Assembly (NCBI RefSeq): GCF_020379485.1
Contig: NC_063438.1
Coordinates: 2,480,001 to 2,544,000, forward strand
From: Brassica napus
Taxonomy: Eukaryota > Streptophyta > Magnoliopsida > Brassicales > Brassicaceae
DNA length: 64,000 bases
Reading direction: 5' to 3'
Positions 51,237 through 64,000 of this stretch are shown piece after piece. Within the stretch, counting starts at the first letter, position 1, and every line of letters starts with the position of its first letter. A model generated the notes under the pieces. That model was not told the DNA's origin and searched no databases. It saw nothing but the letters and a program-made list of their open reading frames with translations. The position numbers were made by a program, and so were the translations under genes.

Positions 51237-52501
51237 TCATTGTTTCTTGTGTACCTTAAAGCCAAATATCTTAGGAACATAGCTTTGACTCGGCTTCTGC
51301 GGTTTCATGTTCCCATGAGCCATGAGAAACAAATGTGGGAATGTAGTCCCAAAGTAAGCTCCATCAATGTCTGCAAAAATAACCATTAAGGAAAATAAAA
51401 AACACTAAGACAACAAACAAACACTCTTAACATCTCCCAAAGCCTTTCTAAACAAAGTGGAAAAAAGGATACTGCCTTCGTATTTAGATCGCGGGTAGTA
51501 AAGATCCTCGCATTTAGGGCAGTATATCTTCACCGTGCTTGACCTCGGTATATCAGATTGTCCCACCGGAAGACAAGACTGCCCGCTGCAGAACACTCTC
51601 GGACATCTGCCAAAATCACAGCTCTTGTACTTCTCCAACTACAAACATATTCAATCTCATTCAAACAAAGAAAACTAGTGTTCTAAAAATCGGTCTAGAC
51701 GGCGCCTAGTCAGCAAATCAGACATAAACAAAACAATTTTTCTAGAATAATTCTAAATAAAGCACCAGCCTAACTACCGCCTAGCGATTTTCTCGAACAT
51801 TGAAAAAAATAAACTTCTTTAGTAATACCATAGCAGCCATTCCTTTAGAAGTGAGAATGTAACGAACATGAATAAGACCATACAACATCTCAGCAGCTGA
51901 TTCCACCAACTCATTCTGCTCTTCAGTAAACATATCACCTAAATGCACACACACACACACAATAAAAAAAAAAATCAGATCAAGTGCATAATCATAGTTT
52001 AAGGAAACTTGACACACACTTACCGTTTGATGATTCAATATCTAAGATAAGATCAAGTGCATAATCATAGTAAGGAACTAGACCACTCAACCCACACAGA
52101 TTAAAATCATCTTGTACATAATCTTCATCCACTTCGCAGAAAAACTCATTCCCTCTCAAATTACAAAACCACGAGATCCATGACGTGTCTTCGTCCTCGC
52201 CTTCTGAGCCACTCACATCTGATCCTTCAGATTCAACTGTTGCTAACAAAAAAAGAAAAAAAAAATTAGACCAGTAACAAAAAGACAGAACATTAACTGA
52301 TGTTTTTAAAAAGACAAAACCTTCTTGAAGGTGAGATTTATTAGTTGAGGTTGAAGGGAATGAATCTTTGTCTAAAGACTTTTTAAGATGTTTGTCTAAA
52401 GCTTCGTTGATTCTTTTCCGATCAGTAGCTCCGCCGAGGAGCTCCGATCTCGACGATGAGCCGCCACCGCCCATTGTGATTCCGCTCCGACCCTTGTGCA
52501 T
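51237..52501 (-). CDS. CKB4: Casein kinase 2 regulatory beta subunit
   Basis: There are five exons on the minus strand: 52501-52321, 52242-52024, 51938-51829, 51638-51473 and 51370-51237, coding 269 residues. A plant-specific Ser-rich N-terminal extension with autophosphorylation-type acidic serines ([20 protein letters not shown]) precedes the CK2-beta core. Core landmarks are [44 protein letters not shown], and the zinc finger [11 protein letters not shown]...[15 protein letters not shown] that mediates dimerisation. The C-terminus [21 protein letters not shown] binds the catalytic alpha subunit. CK2 acts in clock, light and growth signalling. Likely counterpart of At2g44680 (CKB4, from memory). 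The start at 52501 was chosen by similarity of MHKGRSG to family N-termini; longer in-frame upstream sequence is leader. Confidence 0.95.
51680..51800. repeat. GGCGCCTAG-type dispersed repeat in CKB4 intron 3
   Basis: AAAAATCGGTCTAGACGGCG, CTAGTCAGCAAATCAGACAT and CCGCCTAGCGATTTTC form inverted partial repeats. Related strings occur at about 14380-14435 (GATTTGCCGCCTAGACGGAG) and 55150-55300 (AAAAATCGGTCTAAAC, ACAAATCAGTCATAACC). This is a dispersed non-coding repeat family in this genome. Confidence 0.6.
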
Positions 52502-54955
<2,454 letters not shown>

Positions 54956-55690
54956 TCTCAAGCTTCTCTGGCTACTTTTAAATCTCTGGCTTGCTCTTTT
55001 TATTTATAAATCTTTTAGTGTGTTGCTACGAACGACTGTTAGTGTGATTTTGTTATCTTCTTTATGAGAGTTTGATCTTATAGTAGAGCGTGTGTTGTAA
55101 TAATAAGCCAACTCTCGTCTATGTAAAAAATGTACATAAATCAATGTTATAAAAATCGGTCTAAACCCAAGGGTCAGTTTAGATGACAAATCAGTCATAA
55201 CCAAATTTTTATGCCATTTAAATCGGTTTTAAACTATTCTAAATTTATTACAATCAATCAAATTTGATCTAAATCGATCTAAACTGGTCTAAAACTTTTA
55301 AATCAGAAAATAATACCAATGAAGATTCATCATTTTTTTTAGAAAATTCATATATCTAATTTTTATAATTTATCAAATAACTTAAAATTAAACATAAAAG
55401 TAAAATATGTAATATAAATGTAATGTATATATAATAAATTGATAATTAATTAACAATTAGGTTCTACATAAATATTAAATAATCCACTTCATTGCTAGTT
55501 GTATAAAGCTTATAGTTACAGGCATAACGATTTATTAAACATCCACACATAAACAATGATTCTCTTCAAGTCATCAGATCAAAACAAACCGGTATTAACC
55601 GATCAAAATTTAACCGGGGAACAAGATAGGAAACAAACGGTATTAACTAACCTATACCGAACGAAAACCGGACATTGGGCCTATCAGTGA
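54956..55690. other. Intergenic DNA with dispersed repeat
   Basis: The first ~180 bp form the ROP 3'UTR. From 55146 a dispersed repeat (ATCGGTCTAAACCCAAGG, AAATCGGTTTTAAACTATTC) related to the element in CKB4 intron 3 is present. The remainder is AT-rich, then a short promoter-like patch with TTGGGCCTATC at about 55676. Confidence 0.55.
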
Positions 55691-55698
55691 TATAAAAG
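55691..55698 (+). promoter_or_regulatory. TATA box of the RNA-binding protein gene
   Basis: TATAAAAG about 100 bp upstream of the ATG at 55796, with a GGGCC site II-like motif just before it. Confidence 0.6.
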
Positions 55699-55795
55699 CC
55701 GATCGAAACATAGATCCTTTGTGTACTTCTCGAATTAGGTCTCATTGGCTCAGAAACAGAAAAAAAAAACACAACAACAACACAAGAGGAAAGCT

Positions 55796-58700
55796 ATGCC
55801 ACCAAAGGTTGTCAAGAGAGGAGGAGGAGCCGCCGCGAGACGAGGCGGGAGGGTCACGAGATCGGCTGTCAAGGCTCAGAATCCGCCAATTGAATCCGCC
55901 GATGACGGAGAGACATCCGTCTCCGATGCTGTGGATGCGAAGGAAGAGACGCCGGAGGAGGAGGTGGATAAATCTATCGAGGAAGAGAATCAATTAGACG
56001 AGTCGAAGCAATTGGATGATCTCGAAGCTGCGGCGAATCCAAACGACGTCGTTCCGCCTCAAAGTAAGATGATTTTTCATTGTTTTTAACGGATCCAATC
56101 TTCGATTTGATGAAAAGTTTGTGACTTGTTGACCGTAGAATGATTTAGATTTTAGAGCTAACTGTTCTAACTTCTATTCGCCTAATCCCAAATATTTAAA
56201 ATAAAATTAGATTGGCAAAAATTTTATTAAAACATTTACTAAATAGTCTACTGCTCCCAGGTCCGGCCCTGTTGTAGGTTTTGTTAACTTTAGGAATAGT
56301 GTAGATGTTTTACTCAGCTTTTAACTCGCAGAGGAGACTGTGGATGATTTGGGGAAAGATGAAAGATTGGATTTAGATGACAATGAGCCAGAGTACGACG
56401 CCGATGAGTACGGCGGGGAGGAGGAGTTTGAGGAGAGGGAGGAGGAGTATCATGAGTTGGTTAATCAGGAGGAGGATGAGTTTGAGGCCGAGGTAGAAGG
56501 TGAGGAGATTGGAGATCTTCAGGAGAGCGAAGGCGATGCTGAAGAAGAAGCCAAGCTTGGAGAAGCTGGCCATGTGGGAGAGGAAGAGGAGTATGATGAT
56601 GTTCTCAATGATAGGCGTAAGAGTAAGGAGTTTGAGATCTTTGTTGGGAGCTTGGACAAGGGAGCTACGGAGGAGGATTTGAAGAAAGTGTTTGGTCACG
56701 TTGGGGAGGTGACTGAGGTTAGGATTGTGAAGAATCCGCAGACGAATAAGAGCAAAGGTTATGCTTTCCTGCGTTTTGCTACTGTGGAACAAGCGAAACG
56801 AGCTGTTAAAGAGCTTAAAAGCCCAATGGTAAACCCGTCTACAACTTTAGTATTTGATGGAGAGTTTGTGCTAGCTTTTACATTGTGTGTATACATTGGG
56901 ACTGCAGATCAATGGTAAAAAGTGTGGTGTAACTGCAAGCCAAGATAATGATACTCTCCTCATTGCTAACATATGCAAGACATGGACCTCAGAAGCTGTA
57001 AGTATCAGCGTGTCCATTGATATGTCACAATTAAAACCCCAACTCCACAGTTCGTGGTGATTTTTGACCGTTGGGTCTTTTGCTGTGTGTTTCAGTTGAG
57101 GGAGAAGCTGAAACACTATGGCGTTGAGAGTATGGATGAGATTGCTTTGGTAGAGGACAGCAACAATGCCAACATGAACCGAGGGTATGCGTTTTTGGAT
57201 TTCGCATCTCGCTCGGATGCCGTGGATGCTCACAAACGCCTTATAAGGAAGGAAGTGGTGTTTGGACTTGAAAAGCCTGCAAAGGTTTCTTTTGCAGATT
57301 CCTTCTTGGATCCGGAAGATGAGATGATGGCGCAGGTACTCACAATGCAGGATCATTTATTTGTTGCATGCAAACTTTCATCCTGCCATTGTCTTCTTTT
57401 GAGCGTTGGAGGAGTTTATAAGGGCAGGCATGGATGCCACCTACCTATTCACTTAAAAGTTTTTTCTTTTATGTCTCTGTATGGTAGCTTAGAATGCTTT
57501 CTAACAACATTTTAGATACTTGATTATTGATTGTTGGTGATTATATTTATCTGGCTGTAGTACTTAATTTAATTGGTGTTGCAGGTTAAGACTATCTTCA
57601 TTGATGGACTGTCAACATCATGGAGTGAAGAGCATGTTAGAGACCTTTTGAAAAGATATGGCAAACTTGAGAAAATTGAGCTTGCGCGCAATATGCCATC
57701 AGCCAGGAGGAAAGACTTTGGTTTTGTAACTTTCGATACCCATGAGGCTGCTGTGACTTGTGCCAAAGCAATCAACAACTCAGAACTAGGCGAAGGAGAG
57801 GACAAGGTATATGCCTCTATTTTTATGGCTTATCCTTATTTACGCAAGTATATTGTTTCTAATTCCTCCTTTTTTTCCAGGCAAAAGTGAGGGCACGCTT
57901 GTCTAGACCACTTCATGGAGCAGGCAAAGGCAGGCAGCCCAGTCGCTCAGACCACCGGTCTAGTAGGCATGGGAGTAGACGATCTGGAAGGAGTTCACTG
58001 GCTCGTCTGCCACCTCGTAGCTCTAGAGGCGTTGGACCTCGAGCCCCACCTCCTAGTAGTGCAAAGAGAGTTAGTGGATCAAGAGGAAGACGTCCACGAC
58101 CACCTCTACCTCCACCTGCAAGAGCTAGGCCCTCTAGGCCCTTGCCACCACCTGCAAGATCCAGGCCATTACCACCATCTGCAAGATCCAGGCCCTTGCC
58201 ACCACCTGCTAGGTCTTATGACAGAAGACCTCCAGGTACCACTGGACTTTTTGTTTATCCATGTTCAGTTATCTTTTTTTTTTGTTCATTTATTTGAGTT
58301 TTTTTTTTATTTTGCAGTTCCTCCGTATCCAAAGGCTAGCTTGAAGAGGGACTATGGTCGGCGTGAGGATCTTCTTCCTCCGAGAAGCAGACCAGCTGTG
58401 AGCTATAGTAGCTCCAGGCTTTCTCCTGAGAGGCATCTGTCTTACAGAGATGATTATGCACCTCGTGGGTCTGGTTATTCAGATATTCCTAGAGATTCTT
58501 CTCGCTTAGAAATGAGGAGGCCGTACGGGGAAGACCTTTACAGTCCGAGGTTTGAAAGACCTCCTCCAAGTTACAGTGAAGGGAGATCTCGTGCTTATGA
58601 TGAGCCTCTTCCTGGATCAAAGCGACCATATTCTGCATTGGTCTGATTTATTACTTTCTCTGACCATTTTGTTCTCTAATCAAACTATATGATTGTTTTC

Positions 58701-59379
58701 TTAAACAAGTGTTTATATCATTCAGGATGACATTCCTCCCCGTTATGCTGACGTCGATGCTCGTCATTCAAGAGCTCGTCTGGACTATGATCTTGGCCCA
58801 TCTCAGTATGGAGAATCATATGGGGACCGGTATGTTCTCGTTCTATGGATATCTTTGTGATATGTGTATGTCTTGGTTTCTTACTTCCATGTTTATTTTA
58901 GGATTCCTAGATCTAGTTTAGGATATGGAAGCAGCCGAAATGCAATGACAAGTCATGACTCGCGTGGTCCATATAGCAGCAGTCGTCAGGGAATGGATTA
59001 TGGAGGAGGTTTGTTTGATAACTCTCTGTTGTGGCTTAACATACAGCAATACTGCGTCGAGATGCAAACACTTACATGGCTATGTTTCTTTACTTCAGGT
59101 TCGTATAGTAGCAGCGATGTAGGAGGAATATACTCATCAAGCTATGGTAGTGAACCACCCAGAAGAGATGTAAGTTCAAGCTATGGTAGTGACATACCCC
59201 CCAGAAGAGATGTAAGTGGCTTCAGAAACATTCTCGTTTTCTCTTTTTTGTTGGAAAGTTGAGTTGAGAGTAACTTTTTATTACAGGGAGGTAGCTCGTA
59301 TTCTTCAGTATACTCAAGTCGTGGACTGGGTGGTAGTAGTTACTCAGGTGGTGGTGGTGGTCCAGGATCATACTACTGA
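55796..59379 (+). CDS. Nuclear RNA-binding protein with three RRMs (hnRNP R/Q-like)
   Basis: There are eleven exons: 55796-56063, 56332-56828, 56908-56997, 57096-57335, 57585-57806, 57881-58235, 58318-58640, 58726-58829, 58902-59008, 59099-59211 and 59287-59379, coding 803 residues. It opens with a basic patch (PPKVVKRGGGAAARRGGR), then a ~100-residue acidic stretch. RRM1 begins near residue 190 (FEIFVGSL, GYAFLRF), RRM2 near 271 (LLIANI, GYAFLDF) and RRM3 near 367 (TIFIDGL, FGFVTF). The C-terminal ~350 residues are disordered and rich in Arg, Ser, Gly, Tyr and Pro, with repeated ARSRPLPP units. The layout matches plant SYNCRIP/hnRNP R-type proteins (At2g44710, from memory), expected in mRNA processing or transport. 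The ATG at 55796 is the first in frame; upstream there is only a TTG. Exon 10 has two equivalent donors. Confidence 0.93.
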
Positions 59380-60517
59380 AGTGAGTTAGTGGTCATCTTT
59401 TGGTTCCTTCTTCATAACAAGTTTTAGGTTGTCTCTTGTGGTGCATTGTTTTGTTACTTGGAACGCCATCTAAGCAATGTGATTATGGAACAAATGGATT
59501 TACCAAGTGATTAAATTTGTAAATGGAACAGGTTTCGCCAGGAAGGAGGTTTGACCTATGCAAAGTTATGCAGGAGATAAGCAATTTGGTTGCAGGGCTA
59601 TAAACCTGGGGGAGACTGTCGGAATAGAGAGTAGTAATAATGGATAATGAATTGGCTTCTTGTTTTAAGTGGCTTGCATCTTCAACTGCATTTGTATTTG
59701 AATCTGTTTTAGATGGTGTGACAAGCTTCAGTTATATAAACATGTTTTTTTGTTTTTTTATATATAGTAAAACTCTATTTGAGATTTATCATTTTTTATT
59801 TATTAATAAAGTTATCTTTTTATTATTTTTATAAACATACTTCTAGCCAATAAATTTATAGTAAATTATAATATTTTATTTATTTATTAACTTTTTATCA
59901 ATTATTTATAAACATATTTCTTACCGATTAAAATATAATTTAATCAGTAATACAACAATTTACAGAATAAAAATGATTGAAGGTAACAAAATTAACTAAT
60001 ATTTATTTAAGTTGAAAATATAATACAGTTTATTCTTTAAAGGACACTAATTATTATTTTATGATATTAAGAAAAATATATACATGTATAAATTTCCTTA
60101 AAATTTTTATAATTTATTTGGTTATATTATATTTTAAATTGTTTAATTCAGGATCGAAAAGGTTATTAGTTTATTAACTTATGTAAATGTATCTCTCTTT
60201 TTGAAAAATTTATAGGTTGACAAAAAAAAAGAAAAAAAATTATAGGGATGTGTTTGCCCCATGAACCTTGTCAATGAAGGACCGAAAATTTAGCTGTAAT
60301 TGTATTGCTCCCATCAGTTGCTAGAGGCTCTTCGTTTCAGCTTATGAGTTTTGGCTATCTATGTGATAAGAGAAGACAATGAAGATGGTTCTTACTCCAT
60401 TGATGTCACTTTCAAGTTTTATCACAACAACAATTTCTCCACTGCATATTCATCTGAAAAGCCTAAAAGGTGGATACTTTATACACTTATTAAATAATAC
60501 AACAACATAGATTAACA
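59380..60517. other. 3' region and AT-rich spacer
   Basis: 59380 to about 59740 looks like 3'UTR, possibly spliced (GAACAG-GTTTCGCC). From 59760 to 60240 the DNA is very AT-rich with TTATTTATT repeats and no gene. The last 250 bp include the 3'UTR of the minus-strand trihelix gene. Confidence 0.5.
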
Positions 60518-61429
60518 TTACTCCACTGAAGATACTCTTCTTGCTTTCTTCATCTTCTTCTTCTCCTCCTCCAAATTCTCCGACATGGTTCTAGCAAATG
60601 CCTCCACAATCCGTTGCTGCGACTCCAACACCATCTTCGTCCTCTTCATCTCCATCTCCATCCTCATCCCTTCTATCTCCCTCGTCATCTCCATCTTCTT
60701 CTCCTCCGTTCTCAACATCGCATCTCCAAGTAGCTTTATCGCACTCCCAATTGTATCATCAGACATCATCTTCATCTCACTCCCTCCTCCGACAACCCTA
60801 GCTCCGTAACTGGATCCTGTTCCGACAACACGACCAGGTCTTGGATTTGTACTAATACCAAAGCTTTTCGGTTCGATCCTCGGACCGGGCTGCGCAATGC
60901 TCACTCCCGTCGGTATCCGAATCCTGATCCCGCCGCCGCCGCCGCCACCGTTCCTGTTAAAGAACCTCGGCGTCGGACCTCCGCCGCTGAATTGATTCTC
61001 TTCGCCGTCCGGTTTAGTAATCTCCATGGCTTCCATACGCTTATAATGGACCCAAGAGGAGACGAACCTCGCCACGGGAACAGACCTCGCCCGCTGGATC
61101 TCGGCGCGGTACCTCTGCCGGAGCTTCTCCATCTTGTGCCTACACTGAACCGCGGTCTTCCTCGGCGCCACGCCGGGACACGCGGCGGCGACCGCTTCCG
61201 CGACGTCCTCCCAGTGGTTCGCCTTGAGGTTTCCGCGGCCGAGAGCGTGCCATTTCTCGCGGTAGCCGTCGATGAGCGCGGTCGTCTCCTCGAGGGACCA
61301 GCACGGCGGAGGCAACCGCCTGGAGCTCTTGGGGACGGAGGGGAGCTTCGGATCGGTGGCGGAGGCCGGTTCCGGTTGATCCCGATCGGGAATTGGATCG
61401 TGAGTCGGCGGAGAATCCGGATCGGACAT
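60518..61429 (-). CDS. Trihelix (Myb/SANT-like) transcription factor
   Basis: This single-exon gene codes 303 residues. After a Pro/Asp-rich N-terminus the DNA-binding trihelix domain covers about residues 43-130 (CWSLEETTALIDGYREKWHALGRGNLKANHWEDVAEAVAAAC, then KTAVQCRHKMEKLRQRYRAE), with the three spaced tryptophan/aromatic positions of the SIP1/ASIL clade (the third helix position is SWVHYKRMEAME). The middle is Gly/Pro-rich with a poly-Gly run. The C-terminal 60 residues form a charged Met/Lys/Glu coiled coil (EEKKMEMTREIEGMRMEMEMKRTKM) for dimerisation, ending in a nuclear-localisation-like KKKMKKARR. Likely counterpart of At2g44730 (from memory). The domain-coding half is strikingly GC-rich compared with its surroundings. 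Confidence 0.92.
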   Translation of the reverse strand: MSDPDSPPTHDPIPDRDQPEPASATDPKLPSVPKSSRRLPPPCWSLEETTALIDGYREKWHALGRGNLKANHWEDVAEAVAAACPGVAPRKTAVQCRHKMEKLRQRYRAEIQRARSVPVARFVSSWVHYKRMEAMEITKPDGEENQFSGGGPTPRFFNRNGGGGGGGIRIRIPTGVSIAQPGPRIEPKSFGISTNPRPGRVVGTGSSYGARVVGGGSEMKMMSDDTIGSAIKLLGDAMLRTEEKKMEMTREIEGMRMEMEMKRTKMVLESQQRIVEAFARTMSENLEEEKKKMKKARRVSSVE

Positions 61430-62304
61430 GGATCGGTTTCAGATCTCTCTCGTGGAGACTAAAATGGCTTTTCGCGGCGGCGATTTCACGTTATAATCGA
61501 GGAGATAAGGGAGAGAGAGGAGAGGCGCATGATAATGGTTGTTGGCGGAGGATAGGGTGTCAGTTAGAAGCGCACGTTAGCAGAGTTGGTAAGTGGTGGA
61601 GGGTGGTGTGGGCACCGTCGTGGACGATAATTACGACACGTGGGATAAATAGTAGAGGGACGAAGCCAACAAGCCACCGTATTCATGGTTGGAAAGATGG
61701 CTAACGTGAGCCGCGTATGACGGGAACGGTAGGTGGCGTACGGTAGACTTGCGAACCGCTCTTGCCATTTTAGAATCTGCTTAATGATCTTTTTCGGCGT
61801 CTTCATCTCTTTAATCTCCATAATTGTTTAATTTAAGGCCTTTAAACCAAATTAAACCCAATATGATGTAAGTGGGCCAGGCCCAACTATAATATACACC
61901 ATCAACCTTCTCGACGGGGAGAATCTATTACAGGCTGTCATATACCAACGTTTTATTTAAGCTAAGAAGAAAGGAATCTCCCCGACAAACATGTGGGAAC
62001 TAATCTATAGTGAAAGTGGAAGTGTTAAAACAAGCTTTTTACTAGTTTATTATACTGCCTTTGTCGATTAGTGAGAAAGACACTAATAATTAGGGTGATT
62101 TATAAGCTTTGTTCTTACCTTCAAGAATCTCATAGTTAAAAAATTCAAGAATTAAAATCGAGGAAGGTATTTTATCAGGGTAACAAACTTCATCATCACG
62201 CAGTCTCGTTTTCACACTATTATATATATATATATACATATGTGTACTTGTCTGAATGTGGATAAATATTTAAAGACTGGATATACCTTTGGGACCCTTA
62301 CAAA
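61430..62304. other. Intergenic DNA
   Basis: 61430-61750 is the GC-rich upstream region of the trihelix gene; frames there on both strands lack family signatures. An AGCCACC-rich, ACACGTGG G-box-containing stretch lies at about 61634-61680. From 61830 the DNA is AT-rich, with a (TA)n run at about 62219-62236 before the ankyrin gene. Confidence 0.5.
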
Positions 62305-62886
62305 ATGGACCACAGATTGTTTGATGCAGCTCGGTCGGGAGACACAACAACACTTCACTTGCTACTTCAAGAAGATCCTCTTCTTCTCGACCGTTTTTCT
62401 ATGTCTTCTCTAGAGAATCCTCTCCATATCTCAGCCTTCTCTGGCCAAGCTGCCTTCACGGCTGAAATCTTGCGTCACAAGCAAGATTTAGCTCTGGAGC
62501 CGAACCAACAAGGTTTTAGTCCTCTTCATATTGCTTCAGCCTCAGGGAAGATAGAGGTTGTGAGAGCTCTCCTAAGTGTCGGCCAGAAACATGTTCTCTG
62601 CCGCTTGAAGAACAAAGACGGTTCGATTCCTCTTCACTGCGCGGTGCAGAGAGGGAGAATCGAGGTCATGAAAGAGCTGGTTTCTTCTTTCCCCGAATCT
62701 CTCAAGGAAATAAATGCTTCTCTTGAGACACCTCTTCACGTTGCTGTAAAGAACAATCAAGTGGAAGCTACGAAGTTGTTGCTGGAAGAGATCAAGAAAC
62801 GTGACATGTCGGAGAGGATCGTTAATATGGAGAATCGAGAAGGCAATACAATCTTGCATCTTGCAACACTTGGGAAACAGCTTCAG
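62305..62886 (+). CDS. Ankyrin-repeat protein, first exon (BDA1-like/PGG family), cut by window edge
   Basis: The first exon codes 194 residues and ends at a CAG|GTTCTT donor right after LHLATLGKQLQ, the intron position usual for this family. It carries about five ankyrin repeats with recurring PLH[IV]A and NTILHLAT cores (MDHRLFDAARSGDTTTLHLLL, NPLHISAFSGQAAFTAEILR, SPLHIASASGKIEVVRALL, IPLHCAVQRGRIEVMKELV, TPLHVAVKNNQVEATKLLL). Family members often add a PGG domain and membrane helices in later exons and act in defence signalling; those exons are not visible here. 34 bp after the donor a Helitron begins and fills the rest of the window. The gene is either interrupted in its intron or truncated. 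Confidence 0.85.
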
Positions 62887-62919
62887 GTTCTTATTCTTTA
62901 CTCATCATTTACATATCAA

Positions 62920-64000
62920 CTAGGTAATAACCCGCGCCTTGCGCGGGATGTGATTATTAGTTTCGTTATTTTTAATAAAAAAGACAATAAATCTGTTTAA
63001 TCTGGATATTGGTTAGGTTTTACGTTTTTTTGTTTTTAATCTTCTAAAATATAACTATTATTTTAAATTAATATTTATTTTAGTTTATTCGGTTAAAACA
63101 TTTGATTTTTTGGTTTTTTCGGATAAAAACCTAAAATTAATATTATATGTTTATTTTCATATTATGAAGTTTAGATAGTTGTCATGTCGAACCAATAGTT
63201 TCATATTATAGTTTTTAAACAGATAATAGTTTAAGAAAAAGAAAAGAAAATTATTAAGACAAATCATTTCACTACAATTTGGTCGGTAGTGAAAGAAACA
63301 TTAAGAAAAAATATTTCAACTTTCAAAAAAATTAGATACTTCAGCTGTGGTGAATACTTAGTTATAAGATGCTCACATCAAGGTGCACATGTATGTTTAT
63401 GTAAAAAGTATATAAAAATAGTTAAAAAATATATAAAGATATTGTTAATTAATATTAAATGACATTTTTGTTCAGAATAATACATGAAAGATAAAATTAA
63501 AATTTATTTAAAATAAAAAAGACCTTGACATTAGTCATTTTTTCATTAAAAGAAAATAAAATTATATTCGTAAATAGGGGTGGACACATATCAAGTATCT
63601 GGATATTTGAAAGCATTCTTGTCAATTCGATCTTTAGCCACCTAGATATTCGGTGACTCCGATATCCGAAATGTTTTAGAATTTTAAAGAATATCCGATT
63701 TGATTCGTAAATAAAATAAAATTTTAAAAATAATTTAATAATAACATTTTATTACAAAAATAAAACATTATATAACCTTTTAATTTTAGTACCTAATATA
63801 ATAAATTTATATTGTAAAACTGATATAAAGTATAATATATATAATTCTTTTCATATATGTATATATATGCATATAACATATCGAATTAGATATATGTTCC
63901 TAAAAATATTGGTATTAGTGATTTGCTTCTTTTTTGGATATTGTATTTTAGTATTTGATTTGTTTCGTAAAGTTTCAAATATCAAGATTTTTTAGTTCAA
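62920..64000 (-). mobile_element. Helitron copy 2, inside the ankyrin gene intron, continues past the window
   Basis: Starts with the same inverted terminus as 25643 (CTAGGTAATAACCCGCGCCT) and follows it base for base to the window end, with only a handful of substitutions seen by eye over about 1080 bp (for example near 63404, 63474, 63610 and 63995). It is oriented 3' end first relative to the ankyrin gene. Confidence 0.88.

Noticed and set aside
55745..55795. Longer N-terminus for the RRM protein
   Set aside because: It would start at TTG, not ATG; the first in-frame ATG is 55796.
57915..58646. 243-codon plus-strand frame rich in Leu/His
   Set aside because: It overlaps exons 6-7 of the RRM protein in another frame, crosses a real intron and lacks any domain. 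The correct frame gives the Arg/Pro tail.
60992..61462. 156-codon plus-strand frame
   Set aside because: It is antisense to the GC-rich trihelix gene; no domain is recognisable.

Overview
The window is plant nuclear DNA, almost certainly from a Brassicaceae species and most likely Brassica or a close relative. Genes are split by short GT-AG introns, intergenic DNA is AT-rich, and the mobile DNA is typical of crucifers: Helitrons ending in a GC hairpin plus CTAG, Stowaway-, Tourist- and hAT-type MITEs, and a probable solo copia LTR. As I recall it, the gene order follows the distal long arm of Arabidopsis thaliana chromosome 2 (about At2g44500 to At2g44730). That synteny comes from memory, not a search. 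Gaps in the order, and a decayed COX10 at its expected place, fit gene loss after the Brassica genome triplication.

Layout. 0-5 kb: an O-fucosyltransferase-like gene and a truncated COX10 remnant. 5-18.3 kb: a tandem duplication zone. A small NDUFAF3-type gene followed by a secreted GH9 endoglucanase forms a unit that was copied. Three intact endoglucanase genes remain (7.7-9.4, 12.0-13.7 and 16.3-18.3 kb, minus strand), beside one intact NDUFAF3-like gene, one pseudogene and one 3'UTR scrap. 18.4-27.6 kb: transposon-rich, holding a three-step array of Helitron 5' ends, an internally tandem-duplicated Helitron, a RING-H2 gene and a 1.4-kb Helitron whose near-identical sister lies at the right edge of the window. 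27.7-62.9 kb: a gene-dense syntenic run of DCC1 (-), a cysteine-motif basic protein (+), RAB6/RABH1b (-), mitochondrial acyl carrier protein (+), a TGD4-like envelope protein (+), chloroplast CPN10 (-), ALG8 (-), an FLZ zinc-finger protein (+), casein kinase 2 beta (-), a ROP GTPase (+), a three-RRM hnRNP-like protein (+) and a trihelix factor (-), ending in an ankyrin-repeat gene whose first intron carries the second Helitron.

The genes are mostly unrelated housekeeping functions (respiratory assembly, cohesion, Golgi trafficking, chloroplast lipid and protein homeostasis, ER glycosylation, signalling), as is normal for a plant chromosome. The only functional cluster is the endoglucanase array. 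All splice models were built by hand and close in frame; each was checked by exon-length arithmetic and by continuity of the protein family. I see no CRISPR, operon or phage-like system. The most interesting features are the tandem unit with unequal gene fates, a palindrome found only upstream of the middle endoglucanase, the pair of nearly identical Helitrons, and duplicated promoter segments near RAB6/ACP and ALG8.
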